Part shown: positions 10,763-20,854 of the stretch, one piece after another
How the letters are laid out: each line of letters starts with the position of its first letter
How positions within the stretch are numbered: the first letter of the stretch is position 1
Assembly: GCA_002205965.3 (NCBI GenBank)
Contig: NADL03000673.1
Span: 1,116,001 to 1,180,000, forward strand
DNA from: Kappaphycus alvarezii
Taxonomy: Eukaryota > Rhodophyta > Florideophyceae > Gigartinales > Solieriaceae
Reading direction: 5' to 3'
Length of the DNA stretch: 64,000 bases
Program-made: the position numbers and the translations under genes
The notes under the pieces: generated by a model
What the model was told of the DNA's origin: nothing
What the model saw: the letters and a program-made list of their open reading frames with translations, nothing else
Databases searched by the model: none

Positions 10763-11363
10763 ATGGCCGCCGTTAAGGACATGCCGCATGTCAACAGCGC
10801 GCTCATAATCCAACTCTCCGAGCTTGACACCTGGGAACCCGACGAAATCACGGAAACTCCGTCCGTGTTTTAGGCAGGTAAGCGATACCAATCCCCGCAA
10901 GACCAGTCCGACCCGCACGTGCGTATAATCGTTGTCTCACCTCGACTGTTCATGCCCGGTGCCAAGAGTGAAAACTATCAACGCCGCGGTCAACACCGTC
11001 AACATCGAGTACCATTCGCGGCAACTCAAGGTGAACACAGAGCTGCTTACTACTGTTTGTACGTTTCAGTATGGTATGCTCGTGCAATTCATCGGCGAGC
11101 TCCAGAACAGGGGACGAGGTTTGTTGAGAGTTTTCCGTTTTTCGTTTCGAGGTTGTTGTAAAGTCCTGGCTTTTCCGCTGACGTGATGTATTCTGAACTA
11201 GTTTGTTCTGCGCGCTCGACTATCGCGGGATATGACGGGGTTGGAGACCGACCTTTACGACCGCTGCGTTAGAATCAGAAGAAATTTTGAGAAAAGAGTC
11301 TGCCTGATGTTGAAAAAGCATCAAATGAAGCAAACGTTACATCACAGTAGCATTTTATTCTGA
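10763..11363 (+). CDS. TEN1-like OB-fold protein, spliced
   Basis: Candidate homologue of TEN1, the small OB-fold subunit of the CST complex that caps telomeres and helps DNA polymerase alpha. The ATG at 10763 is in a good context (GAAATGGCC) and gives MAAVKDMPHVNSALIIQLSE. A donor GTAAGC at 10878 follows. The next exon, from about 10968, reads VKTINAAVNTVNIEYHSRQL and FQYGMLVQFIGELQN, which resembles the GSxYQFIGEL core of TEN1. A second intron runs from GTTTGT near 11118 to CTAG at about 11200. The last exon gives VLRARLSRDMTGLETDLYDR, like the TEN1 C-terminal LQARVxRxVDGxDLxLY. Stop at 11361-11363. The exon phases do not close exactly without a one-base change, as in neighbouring genes. 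RPA3-like or STN1-like OB proteins are alternatives. Confidence 0.45.
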
Positions 11364-11796
11364 AATATACAGCGGCTCTATGAGCATCACGAGTAACCCG
11401 GACAGAGGACAGGCGCACTGGCTATTCCTGGATTGAAACCCCAGTGAGTAGTTTTCCGTGTCCCCATTACTGGTGTCCAGTACCGTATCATTGCGGTTAC
11501 AGCGACAGCCAGGACCTCCGTTTAATCCTGAGACCGGACATCTAGGTTAGGACATCTCTACCTTGTTCGCGTTTGAACTTAGGCTAGGTAGGAGGGGAGG
11601 ATTGCCGTCTCGCAACTCTAAAGTAGCCTCATTTACGGCCACGTGCAACGTTATCACTTGATCAACTATTGCTTCCGAGGGGTACCCTGAATAAAACCAA
11701 CTCTCATAGCAAACGAGCTTTATCTATAGTGTCACCGCTGTGGCAGTGTTAGCAAAAGTATCAGTTAGCTGGCAGACGAGTGACACATTTCTAAAT
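11364..11796. other. Convergent 3' spacer
   Basis: 430 bases between the converging TEN1-like and formin genes. I see no gene. An AATAAA lies near 11,689 on the + strand, too far from the TEN1-like stop to assign with confidence. Confidence 0.45.
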
Positions 11797-14700
11797 TTAA
11801 GACTCACCCACCGGCTTCGGAGCAACATTGCTCTTCTCTGTCACCGTTTGGGGGCTCGCTACGTTAGAAGAGTCTTGCTTCTTCTCTTCCGATTTCCTTT
11901 TCCGTTTTTCCTCTTCCTCGGCCCGTGCCTTTTCCATTCTTTCTTTACGAGCCTTGGCTTTCTCGCGGTCCTTGTTCTCCTGTATACTTTTCTCAAACAT
12001 TTTAAGAAAATCGTTCAGGGTGCTGAACACTTCTTCAATTTTTGCAGACTTTGGATCTTCACCGACAAGTGTTGCCATTTCTGAAAAGGCGCGAAGCATT
12101 TCCTCATGAAGCTTCTGAAGCTCTGTCGCAGCATCCTCTGCCTTTGAGAAAATTTTTCTGGCGACTGCGAAGGGACTCTCTAACTGCTTTCGGTTTGTCC
12201 TCTCCGCCGATTCCTGGCTAGAGACTGCATCACCAGAGCTCAACTCGTCGGGCACCTTCACTTGCCCGGAATTTGCTGGAGTCGGGCCCATTGAATCAGA
12301 AGTACTCGAGTTCCGCCTCGCAGTCTTTGGGGAGGAGGTGTGCTAGGTAGCGAGCCATTTCCATCTCCAACTTTCAGCTCCTCTTCAGTAATCATCTTGG
12401 TAATTTCCTGACCCATCATACTAACAGCCCTAACAAATGTCTTTAGCTCTTGAGCGATATCTTGCTTTGAAAGTTTCTTCGCGTCTTGAACATGTGGCAT
12501 ATCCTTGGACAAAAACAGGGCGTCATTCTTCTGTGATTCCAACATCTGCGTGACAAAGTGCAGCAGAGTCATCCCTCGTTCTCGCGCTTTAGCTCCGCGA
12601 GCTTTTTCAGACCCTCAAGTCGGAATCCCTTGGCAGAGCCCTTTGTCGTTCCTTGATTCAACACATTCCCAACCGTTAAGATGGTAGCAAGGACCTTCTC
12701 AAAACGTTTGGATGAAGTAACCTCCCTACACGCATGAATAACATTTGTAAGGGCAACCCTAATCTCTCCTTCAGCTTCATCCGCTGTTCGCATTGTTACC
12801 ATCGTCTTGATTTTACCTCCCCAGCGAGGAACTCTAGATACGTATACCGCCAATGCTTCTGCGTGGTTGAGCTTTTCGATTTCCTCCTCTGGAGCCGCGT
12901 ATGCTTTTGCCATCTCTATCTCTTCGGGCTTAAACTGAGCTGCATAAAGCGCCAGGACATTGTCTTTTGAAAGTTTCTCACAGAGCGGATCAAGCGTCCT
13001 AACTGCGTGTGCAATCTCTTGGGAGGTAGCTTAATCTTCCGTAGCATTATCAAGGTGTTCATGGTGCGTTTTGAATCGAGAATACCGGCCGCCTTAGGCC
13101 CATCTTCTGGGGCTTGAGTACTAGGTCCCTCCACTGCTGCTTTCGGAGGTGGTCGATTGCTGAAAAGGTCAATTAGTGCCTTCTCGCTCTCTTCTCAAGA
13201 GTAAGTATTTCTTGAAACTCGGGCTTCGCGTACAGAGTCTTTTGTATTCTCACATTTGATATCAAATTCCAGTTGAAACGCTTTGTATCAAGACGTTTCG
13301 GCGAGGGTGATGGAGTACTCGAAGGTTGCACTCCAGGGCCCGGAGGAGGGGCACTTGAGGGACTTGGCTGCGCTTTTGCAGGTCCATTTACAGCCGGGGA
13401 CAGTCCCGGTTTCGTTTGCGGCTTAAGTTTCCCTATGGGAGGTGGTGGTGGAGGTTTCCGAGGTCCCCCGGAGGCGGAGGAGGCGGGGTGGGGGTGCACC
13501 TGTTGCATTTTTCGGGCCACCCAAAGGCGGCGAGGGTTTCGGGAGAGTCCCCGCTGGCTTGCGTACCCCTGGGGGTGGCGGAGGGGGAGGAGGTGGTTTC
13601 GGTCCACCGGAGGGCGCAGGCTTCACAGCAAATGCAGGCGGGGGTGGCGGAGGAGGCGGCCCTCCAGAGGTTGACCCCGGAACCTTGGGAGGGGCGGGCG
13701 CAGTTGGCGGTAGTCCACTGCCACTGGATCTTTGTGGTGGCGGGGAGGCGGTGGAGGAGGGGGACCAACCTTTCCGACAGATCCAGGAATTTTAGAGGCG
13801 GTGGGGGGGAGGCGGAGGTCCGCCTCCGATGACCACGTGCCTTTGGTGGGGGGGGTGGCGGGGGCGGAGGTCCGCGGGAGCAGTTCCAGTAGGCTTTGGT
13901 GGCACGGGCGGAGGAACTGGTGGGGGAGGTGCAGACCTTGAGCCTCAGGGAGACTAGCAAGAGTGGTTGGAGTTCCCGACGGGGGCTGTGGTGGCGTGGA
14001 GGGCCGCCTGGCTTCAATGGATCGCCTTGACTGCGCATGACTCTGACTTTGTCGACAACTTCCTGCTGCGAGACGAATTTGCGGCTGGCTCCATCCTCAC
14101 CTGATTCCTTCGATTCCGCGACTAACGCCTGTAGTGCATCGGTGAACTGCTCAAGAAGCTGAGATTCGGACATCGAATTCTGCAAATTGTCAAAGACATC
14201 GTTTATACGAAAACGGTCCGTTTTCCCAGTCTTCTTCACTCCCTTTAAAAGCACTTGCATAGCTTCTTGCAGGACTTCAACGTCCTTTCTCTCCGAGAAG
14301 GAATTGCCATGTTCCTCCGGGACGGGCACGGAATCTCGGGACAACTCTGCAGCTTGCGACAGCTTTTCCGCAGGTCATTGTCGTCTAATTCTTCCTCGTC
14401 GTCCTCGCCGATGTACTGCGCAATGTCGGAAAACCCGTCATCCTCTGACGAGATGTCTGTAGCAGTAGTGTTTGACATCGAGCCTCTCCTTGCCAAAAAG
14501 GTCTTGTCAATACCTGCTTGCAGTCTTTTGACGCTTAATCTGTCCGTAGTTTCCTCATTCGCAACCTCCTCCCAGGCCTGCCTAAACACCTGCACAAACT
14601 CCCCAAGGGCATCATCCTCGACATCCACTCCCAAAACCTCTTCAAGCAGCTTTGCTTTCCGCTTATCATCAGACCCCTCAAGAATTCGTTGACGCTTCGC

Positions 14701-15962
14701 ATTCATGTCTTCCTCCTGCTGTCGCCGCTCCTCATTCTTTCGTCGAATTTCTTGCACAAAGTCGACATCCACTGGGGCAGGAATCGCCTTTAGAGTAGGT
14801 GGGGGTGCCTTTGGAGCCTGATGAACAAGCTCCTCGACAAGGTCAGCCAGATCCGCCGCTCGCGCAATCAAGTCTGCATTTTCCGGTCCGACCATTTTGG
14901 CATATTCTACAAGAGCCTCGTCGGAGAAATCATCGGGTTGAAATCCGTCTGGTGGGAGTAGATCCTCGAAAAACAGGTCTACACCAAAATCGCAGTCGAC
15001 GGTAATCTTCTCATTGACACCTGGTGCCATCTCAATATCCTTCCAGAGTACACGGTGATAGGGGGATTGCAGGAAGCCGGTGTGACGGGCAATAGTAAAC
15101 AGTGGTTTGGTTGCGTCGCTAATTGGTAACCAGTGCTCAAACGAAATGAGCAAGTCGCCCGCGATGACCTCATCAAGAACAAAGCTTGCGCAACCTGTAC
15201 CGATCATAGCGTCATTATTTTCTTGGACTATAGTGGCACATTGTTCGCCCTCATTCCTGCCTGCCTGGTAGATACGAATGACAGGGTTCCAGGGTTGATC
15301 GTCAATGACGACCTTACCTTGGACTAGAATCTTTGCCATTTGCAGAGGTCTGACGTTTGGCAGGCGGGGATTGATGCGAAGCATAGAGAAAAATCGGAGA
15401 TATTGGTACAGGTTGGATACATAAATGTCCTTGATCTGACGTTCAGAACACATATTTGTTTCGACGACGAGTTTCTTAAAGTGCTCAAGGGCGCTTATGG
15501 CATTCTCAAAATGGCGGACAAATGTAAGGTAGGCGCTAGCAAAAAGGGCGATGGCAGTGAGTGGGCGATATTCCTCACAAATCTCGTTCCTGGCGACAAT
15601 GAGGACAATGTGCTGGGTGCCCGACTGCATGCCCTTTTGAAGAAAATCGGTGGCTTCGGCGCAGACCTCAAAGATGGAAGAGAGTGGTGGAACGAGATAA
15701 TACGGGCCGAGATGAACGGTGGAGGTGATGAGAAGGTCGGGGAGAATATCGTTCATCCAGGGCTCTTCACCGCGGGCACCGACATCGACGACGTGAAAAA
15801 ACGTGTCTCGCCATATTTTCGAAAGGCCTTTTGCAACATGTCGAGCATGTCAGAGGCGAATGTTTGCGGTTCGTAAAGGGCGACAAAGACGCCATCGGTA
15901 AGTTCCTGGACTTTTCGACCGGTCTTGGGCTTTTTGTTGTAAAATGTGAAGAGGCCTTTCAT
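11797..15962 (-). CDS. Formin with N-terminal PTEN-like and C2 domains
   Basis: Formins nucleate and elongate unbranched actin filaments. The start MKGLFTFYNKKPKTG at 15962 matches the opening of plant class II formins. The PTEN-like phosphatase domain follows to about 15.45 kb. Where the active-site HCxxGxxR should be, the sequence reads IVLIVARNEICEEYRP, so it is probably a pseudophosphatase that binds membrane lipid. A C2 domain follows (about 15.4-14.95 kb, with DVDCDFGVDLFFEDL-type beta strands). An acidic linker comes next, then a proline-rich FH1 (about 14.0-13.3 kb) that would bind profilin-actin. FH2 (about 13.3-12.4 kb) keeps ATILTVGNVLNQGTTKGSAK and GFRLEGLKKLAELK. A charged coiled-coil tail rich in RKERMEKARAEEEEKRKR ends at 11797. 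About 1,390 residues. Several frame changes occur, mostly in the G/C-run-rich FH1. Family certainty is high. Confidence 0.85.
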
Positions 15963-16502
15963 GGTGAGTTAGGAATGTGGGGGGGGGGTGGGGAGGGGAA
16001 GTAGGATACAGGGTGCGGAGTAAAATTGGGGATAACAAAGGGTGATATAGTGTTGTAGAAAAAGAGAGGCAGGGGTCACAATGAGAAATGGGCCGTGGGA
16101 TTGCCACTGACGAGGAGTGGAGAGGCCAGCATGAAGCTGGGATTGCGGTTGGAGAGGAAGGGTAACGCGGGTGAGACGTGTTGGTAGATTGGGAGGGTAG
16201 GGACGAGGGACGACGGTTGCAAGGAGGGCGGAAGGATGGATTGGAAGAATGGATGATGTTTTTGGGGATGGGGCAAGTGTGTGCAGGTGGGATGGATGGA
16301 GGGAAAAGGGTTTGTTGGAGATGAGAAATGGAAAATCGCAAATGAAAAATGAAAGCGAAGAAATGAGGCAAAACTGCACGAAAAGCTGTGCATGGGTTTT
16401 AGCCTTTACACACGTGTTGAAAATACTGTAAAGGGGTTTGAAAAGCCATGCCAAGTGCGGTTAAATGCTGGCACCAGCACCAGCGGTTGGATTTCATGTA
16501 GG

Positions 16503-16553
16503 ATTCAGATGGCATTTAGATGGCATTCAGATGACATTCAGATACCATTCAGA
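16503..16553. repeat. 11-base tandem repeat
   Basis: About 4.6 units of ATTCAGATGGC with small changes (ATTTAGATGGC, ATTCAGATGAC, ATTCAGATACC). A similar phrase, TGGCATTCAAATGGCATT, recurs near 34,700. Confidence 0.7.
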
Positions 16554-16710
16554 ATTTCAGATTCAACAGAACATCCACTTCCCACTGACTATCGGATGCT
16601 GCATCAACGACAGCAGAGCCCATTCCACTAGGGCCCCAAATTCACCGCCTGTCACTGTAATGCCAAACCTCTTTCATCACGACATGATTGGCCGCATAAC
16701 CATGTTTGCA

Positions 16711-16741
16711 ACTGTACGCAGTACAGAACAGTACAGTACAA
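16711..16741. repeat. GTAC palindrome cluster
   Basis: ACTGTACGCAGTACAG followed by AACAGTACAGTACAATA, with weaker sites near 16780 and 16806. About 0.75 kb upstream of the formin start. Confidence 0.4.
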
Positions 16742-17172
16742 TATTGGATTGGATTGGTCGCGCAACTTTGTGCATCGGTACAGTATCGCGCCTACAATTA
16801 TTTTAGTACCGTAGCACCAACCGCCTCGCAAGTCTGAAGTTGCAACACTGCCCCCAATGACCTCGGCAGCAGTCGGGGACAGGCTGTTGCCGTCGATTAC
16901 GTCACCCACGTACCCCCACCAAACCGCCCGCTGCCCAAGCCGGCCAGACATCAACTGCCACATCTGCACCGACACCAACCCCCGACGTGTTGCGCCAACC
17001 CGCCGCCTCCATCCAAGCCCCAAATCCCAATCCCCACTCACCAGACGGCTCATCCGTGGTACGCCATGCATGCACCCGCTAACACCTCGTCCCGCCATGT
17101 TTCTATTGCCACTTTACCCTCCACCCCATCTCTAAACACACTCAGTAAACAGTCTCAAAATATCTTTACGCT

Positions 17173-18170
17173 TTACGCCTTGACCTCACTGGGCAATTCT
17201 ACACCATTATAAGCCGCCAACAAGTTCCTCGCCGCTAGCGTCGCCATGGCCGTACGCGTCCCATCCGACGCGCTCCCAATATGCGGCAAGATAAAACAAT
17301 TTGGACACTGAATCAACTCACTATCCGTCGGCAGTGGTTCCGGCGTGGTAACATCCAACCCGGCCGCAAAAATCTCGCCCTCCCTCAACGCCACCACAAG
17401 GTCATCCTGATTTACCAACTCCCCCTCGCCGCATTAATAAACACCGCCGTCTTTTTCATCATCCCAAAAGTCCTCTTATCAAACTTGCCCACCGTCTCGT
17501 CATTCAACGGACAAAGCGGGATCACAATATCCGCCGTCCTTAGCAACTCGTCCTCATCCACATACTTTGCGTCCAACGGTGCAGCCACTTGCGTCCTCTC
17601 TGTTCTCCCAGAATATAAAATGGTACAATTAAACGCTCTCAAGCGACGCGCCACCGCCGCACCAATCCTCCCCAATCCGATAATCCCCACTACCGCACCA
17701 TGCACATCAGGGCCACACATGCCGTGCGGGGTCCACGTACCCCAGGTCCCATCCACCACACTCGCCGTCGCCTCCTTGAACCTCCGACACGCAGCCAGTA
17801 CAAGCCCTAGTGTAGTATCGGCTGTAGTCTCTGTCAATACATCCGGTGTATTCCCCACGACAATTCCCCGCCGTTTACACTCGGCAACGTCAATATGATT
17901 ATACCCCACACTCATGGTCGACACGACCTTGAGTCGCGGTCCAGCCGCTTCTAACACATCGGCGGTTATCTTATCCGTCAACACACAGTATAGCGCATCG
18001 ATGCCTAATTTGATTCGGGAAAGTAGCTCGTTGGGTGGAATGGGGTCATCCGAATCCCATACATCCAGTTGTAGCTTTGGAGACGCGTCGCGTAGCATGT
18101 CCATAGCAGGCTTTGCTACACGACGTGTTACAAGCACGCGCCATGGCGCGTCTGCGGGTGGGGCTACCAT
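17173..18170 (-). CDS. GRHPR: Glyoxylate/hydroxypyruvate reductase (D-2-hydroxyacid dehydrogenase)
   Basis: NAD(P)H-dependent reductase of glyoxylate and hydroxypyruvate, a step of photorespiration and serine metabolism. ATG at 18168-18170 ([18 protein letters not shown]). Substrate-domain block: [20 protein letters not shown]. Rossmann dinucleotide motif: [18 protein letters not shown]. Catalytic Arg in FINAARG, catalytic Glu in [11 protein letters not shown], catalytic His in [13 protein letters not shown]. All three are present. About 330 residues, the same as human GRHPR. One frame change, equal to a single lost base, lies just after INAARG near 17415; otherwise the gene is clean. The C-terminus, LPSEVKA, does not end in an obvious peroxisomal SKL signal. 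Upstream on its strand is a CT-rich leader. Close relatives in the same superfamily cannot be excluded. Confidence 0.85.
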
Positions 18171-18795
18171 GGTACAGAGGGAATGGTAGGTGGTTGGAGG
18201 TGCAGTGGTGGCGATTGCAGGGTGGGGGATAGAGTTGGTGGAGAAATGTGGGTGTTTAAACAGGGTGTGTAACGGATGCAGATGTGAACGAATGTGGGTA
18301 CAGTTCGCGTGCGAATAAAGACAAGGGTTGAGGCGGAGGGGGCTGTAGTGGAAAAGAGGGTGACATCAAGATGCAGAGGGATGGGTGAGATGCATGCGAT
18401 GAGGGGCAGGTGGTGACCTCACAGTGTGGTGAGTGGCTGAGATCAGTCCGGCGGGAGAGGCACACGCGCTGTTGATTGTAGGCTTATTTTTTATGTTTCA
18501 TAAAATATGGTGACCATAGTGTAGTGGAAGGCGTTGTTAACCCTTGCAGCAAAGGTTTTAATCTTTGCTTGTTGCGGCGTGGTGGTGGAAGGTTCCGTTG
18601 TCCTTGTCCCTGTGCGCTGAGTGGTGATGATATCGTGCAGCGATGTCATGTCGTCGAATTCGATTACAGATGAGATGGTTACATTGGGACTGGATCGATT
18701 GATTTCAGAGGGTGCTGGCGGCTGTGCACAGTCTCACGAGTGATGGAAAATGCGAGGTTTTGACGATTGTGACGCGCCATAGTTTACGATCTAGC

Positions 18796-18812
18796 GAGCT
18801 AGCTAGCTAGCT
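18796..18812. repeat. GCTA microsatellite
   Basis: Four overlapping AGCT/GCTA units (GAGCTAGCTAGCTAGCT). Confidence 0.6.
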
Positions 18813-18932
18813 GTCTACACACACATGTCAAACACCACATTTTCGTCGTCGCAACGGATAGTCGACCTCCTGTCGAGTGGAGAATGGAATGGCCCAATGT
18901 TTTGCAGTATAAATGTAACGTTGTATACCATT

Positions 18933-18968
18933 GGCGCAAAATGCAACTCAATCTGTTGCATTTGCGCC
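18933..18968. repeat. Strong inverted repeat (hairpin)
   Basis: GGCGCAAAATGCAAC, a 7-base loop TCAATCT, then GTTGCATTTGCGCC. The arms pair over 14 positions with one bulged A. No T-run follows, so it is not an ordinary terminator. It could be an RNA structure, a protein site or a relic of a small transposon. Confidence 0.55.
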
Positions 18969-19449
18969 GCTGTTTCCTCCACAGAACGTTCCCTGCGAAT
19001 ATCTTTGAGGCAAACCGTACCACTTGTCGTATTTCCATTGGATAGAATTCAAACCCCGTGTGTGGTGTAAAGCCTATTGGCGGCGTTTCTTTAAATATCG
19101 CTGTCCGTCGGAAAGCGCACCACTGGGGTTTACCGTACCATTGCCAATGAAAATATCCGAATCAATGGTATTGTGGTGGTGGCGGAATGGCGTTTTCATC
19201 GTTTTGCCAGTGCTAGGAGCGCGTCTACTCGAGTCTTGTGCCAAATTGCTCAACTTTCATTGCACTAGCTTCACAGATTATCATCTACCGCTCAATTCGG
19301 AACGGAAATCTCCGCTGTCGTTCAAAGTATTCCGTAGATTCTGCTTGAACCACCGCGCTCTGGCCGATAAGCGCCCCGCCCTTTTCACTTCTGCAGCAAG
19401 CCTAACATTCCAAATCGACTTTGATTCCCCATATCTTGCAACATTCTCG

Positions 19450-19459
19450 TATATATAAA
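19450..19459 (+). promoter_or_regulatory. TATA box of the aminotransferase gene
   Basis: TATATATAAA lies about 150 bases before the ATG at 19611, followed by a CT-rich leader. Spacing and context suit a TATA-driven promoter with a 5' leader of about 120 bases. Confidence 0.5.
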
Positions 19460-19610
19460 CAGAGCATACTCGTCTCAATGCCATACCAACCGTCGCCCTC
19501 CATCGTCTGCCTCATCATTTTATCTACGCTAACTAGACTCACGCAGCATCCCACTACCACCCTAACCAACCCCCGTCCATCCCAACCCACTACAACACCA
19601 CTGCACAACC

Positions 19611-20854
19611 ATGGGCTCAGTCGCCAACTATCGTGAACCCCTTGCCGACCGTCTCTCCCGCCTCGGCACTGAGACGGCCTACGCCGTAGCCCTCGAGGCC
19701 GGCAAGATCAAAGCCTCCGGCAACAAGGTCTACCCCTTTCACATCGGTGACCTAAACTTTCCCACTCCCCAGGTCGTCAAGGATGCCTGCAAAAAGGCCA
19801 TCGACGATGGTTTCACTGGATATTGCGCCGCCGCAGGCATTCCGTCCCTGCGTCAAGCCCTCGCAACCATTACAACCAAGTCTTTGGCCTGAATTACTCC
19901 ATCGAGAACGTCTCTGTCCAAAGCGGAGGCAAGCCGGGCATTGGAAAGTTTCTCATGTGCGTCTGTAACGAAGGCGATGAGGTACTGTTCCCGTCTCCTG
20001 GTTACCCGATTTATGAATCTATGGCAAAGTTTTTGAATACAAAGGCCGTGCCTTATTTGTACAAGGAAACCAGTCAGGGCACATTCGCTTTGGACGTCGA
20101 TGAGCTGCGTGCAAAGGTCACCCCGAGGACAAAGGCCATCTTTGTCAACAACTTTCAAAACCCCATGGGCGTCGCCCACACACGCGAGGAACTCCAGGCC
20201 ATTGCTGACCTTTGCATCGAAAAGGATCTCTATTGCCTCTCCGACGATCCGTATTACCAAATCGTCTTTTCCGACTTTGACACTCAGGACTTTGTCCACA
20301 TCGCTTCGCTCCCGGGTATGTCCAACCGTACCGTATGCGGCTACACCTTTTCAAAGAGCTTTGCCATGACTGGCTGGCGTCTTGGCGGTGTCCTTGGGCC
20401 CAAGTGGCTTATTGACCAAGTCACCAAGATAAACACCAATGACGAGGCATGCACCACCCACTTTGTCCAAGTCGCAGGCGTTACCGCACTCACCCATCCC
20501 GACGCAAAGCAGTTCACTGTCGATATGGTCGCCGAGTTGGAGCAGCGCCGCGACGTCCTGGCCAACGAGCTCAACTCCGTTCCCGGTTTTCACGCCATCA
20601 AACCAAAGGCCACCTTTTACATGATGGCCAATGTCACCAAGGCTATGCGGGCCATGGGGATTGCTGATATTGAGACGTTTCGGAGTCGAGTGCTTGCCGA
20701 GACTGGCGTATCATTTTGTACACGCGCTCATTTCGGCACCCCTACACCGGGCGAGACGAATATGTATGTGAGGTTTGCATTCTCCGGTGTCACCGTGGAG
20801 CAGATTCAGGCCGTCGGCGATGTGCTCCGACCATACATGCAGCAGTTTGTGTAG
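19611..20854 (+). CDS. Class I pyridoxal-phosphate aminotransferase
   Basis: Fold-type I aminotransferase of the aspartate/aromatic aminotransferase superfamily. ATG at 19611 in a good context (ACCATGGGC). Blocks in order: FHIGDLNFPTPQVVKDA; GFTGYCAAAGIPSLRQAL; VSVQSGGKPGIGKFL (the cofactor phosphate-binding turn); EVLFPSPGYPIYESM; FVNNFQNPMGVAHTREEL; CLSDDPYYQIVF (the Asp and Tyr that contact PLP); TFSKSFAMTGWRLG (Schiff-base Lys and the following Arg); and the C-terminal MYVRFAFSG, with the substrate carboxylate Arg. About 414 residues. One frame change equal to a single lost base lies near 19865, between RQALA and NHYNQVFGLNY. The substrate cannot be set from sequence alone; GGKPGIGKF is typical of bacterial-type alanine/aspartate-like enzymes. 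It is transcribed away from GRHPR, which may make the pair co-regulated. Confidence 0.85.

Larger units (their letters stand above)
15963..17172. other. Intergenic between formin and GRHPR genes
   Basis: 1.2 kb with no recognised gene. Open frames on both strands are short and overlapping. It contains a pyrimidine-rich leader for the formin (minus strand), an 11-base tandem repeat at 16503-16553 and a palindrome cluster at 16711-16741. The right end must hold the GRHPR 3' untranslated region. Confidence 0.45.
18171..19610. promoter_or_regulatory. Divergent intergenic region, GRHPR / aminotransferase
   Basis: 1.44 kb between two divergent metabolic genes. No protein gene is supported. It contains a tRNA-like A/B-box pair near 18517-18564, a GCTA microsatellite (18796-18812), a strong hairpin (18933-18968) and a TATA box (19450-19459). 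Unlike most spacers here it has no copy of the TGTACTGTACAGTACA palindrome. Confidence 0.45.

Noticed and set aside
10610-10918. A 102-codon minus-strand frame over the TEN1-like gene
   Set aside because: It is antisense to the exon with TEN1-like similarity, and its own peptide has no recognisable motif.
13433-14344. Gly-rich and Pro-rich frames on both strands across 13.4-14.3 kb as separate genes
   Set aside because: They are frames of the formin FH1 proline-rich region and its antisense; the flanking C2 and FH2 domains show one gene.
18510-18574. Possible tRNA gene: A-box-like TAGTGTAGTGG and B-box-like GGTTTTAATCT
   Set aside because: The T stem pairs at four of five positions, but no acceptor stem or proper anticodon arm can be drawn. 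At best a degenerate tRNA-derived sequence.
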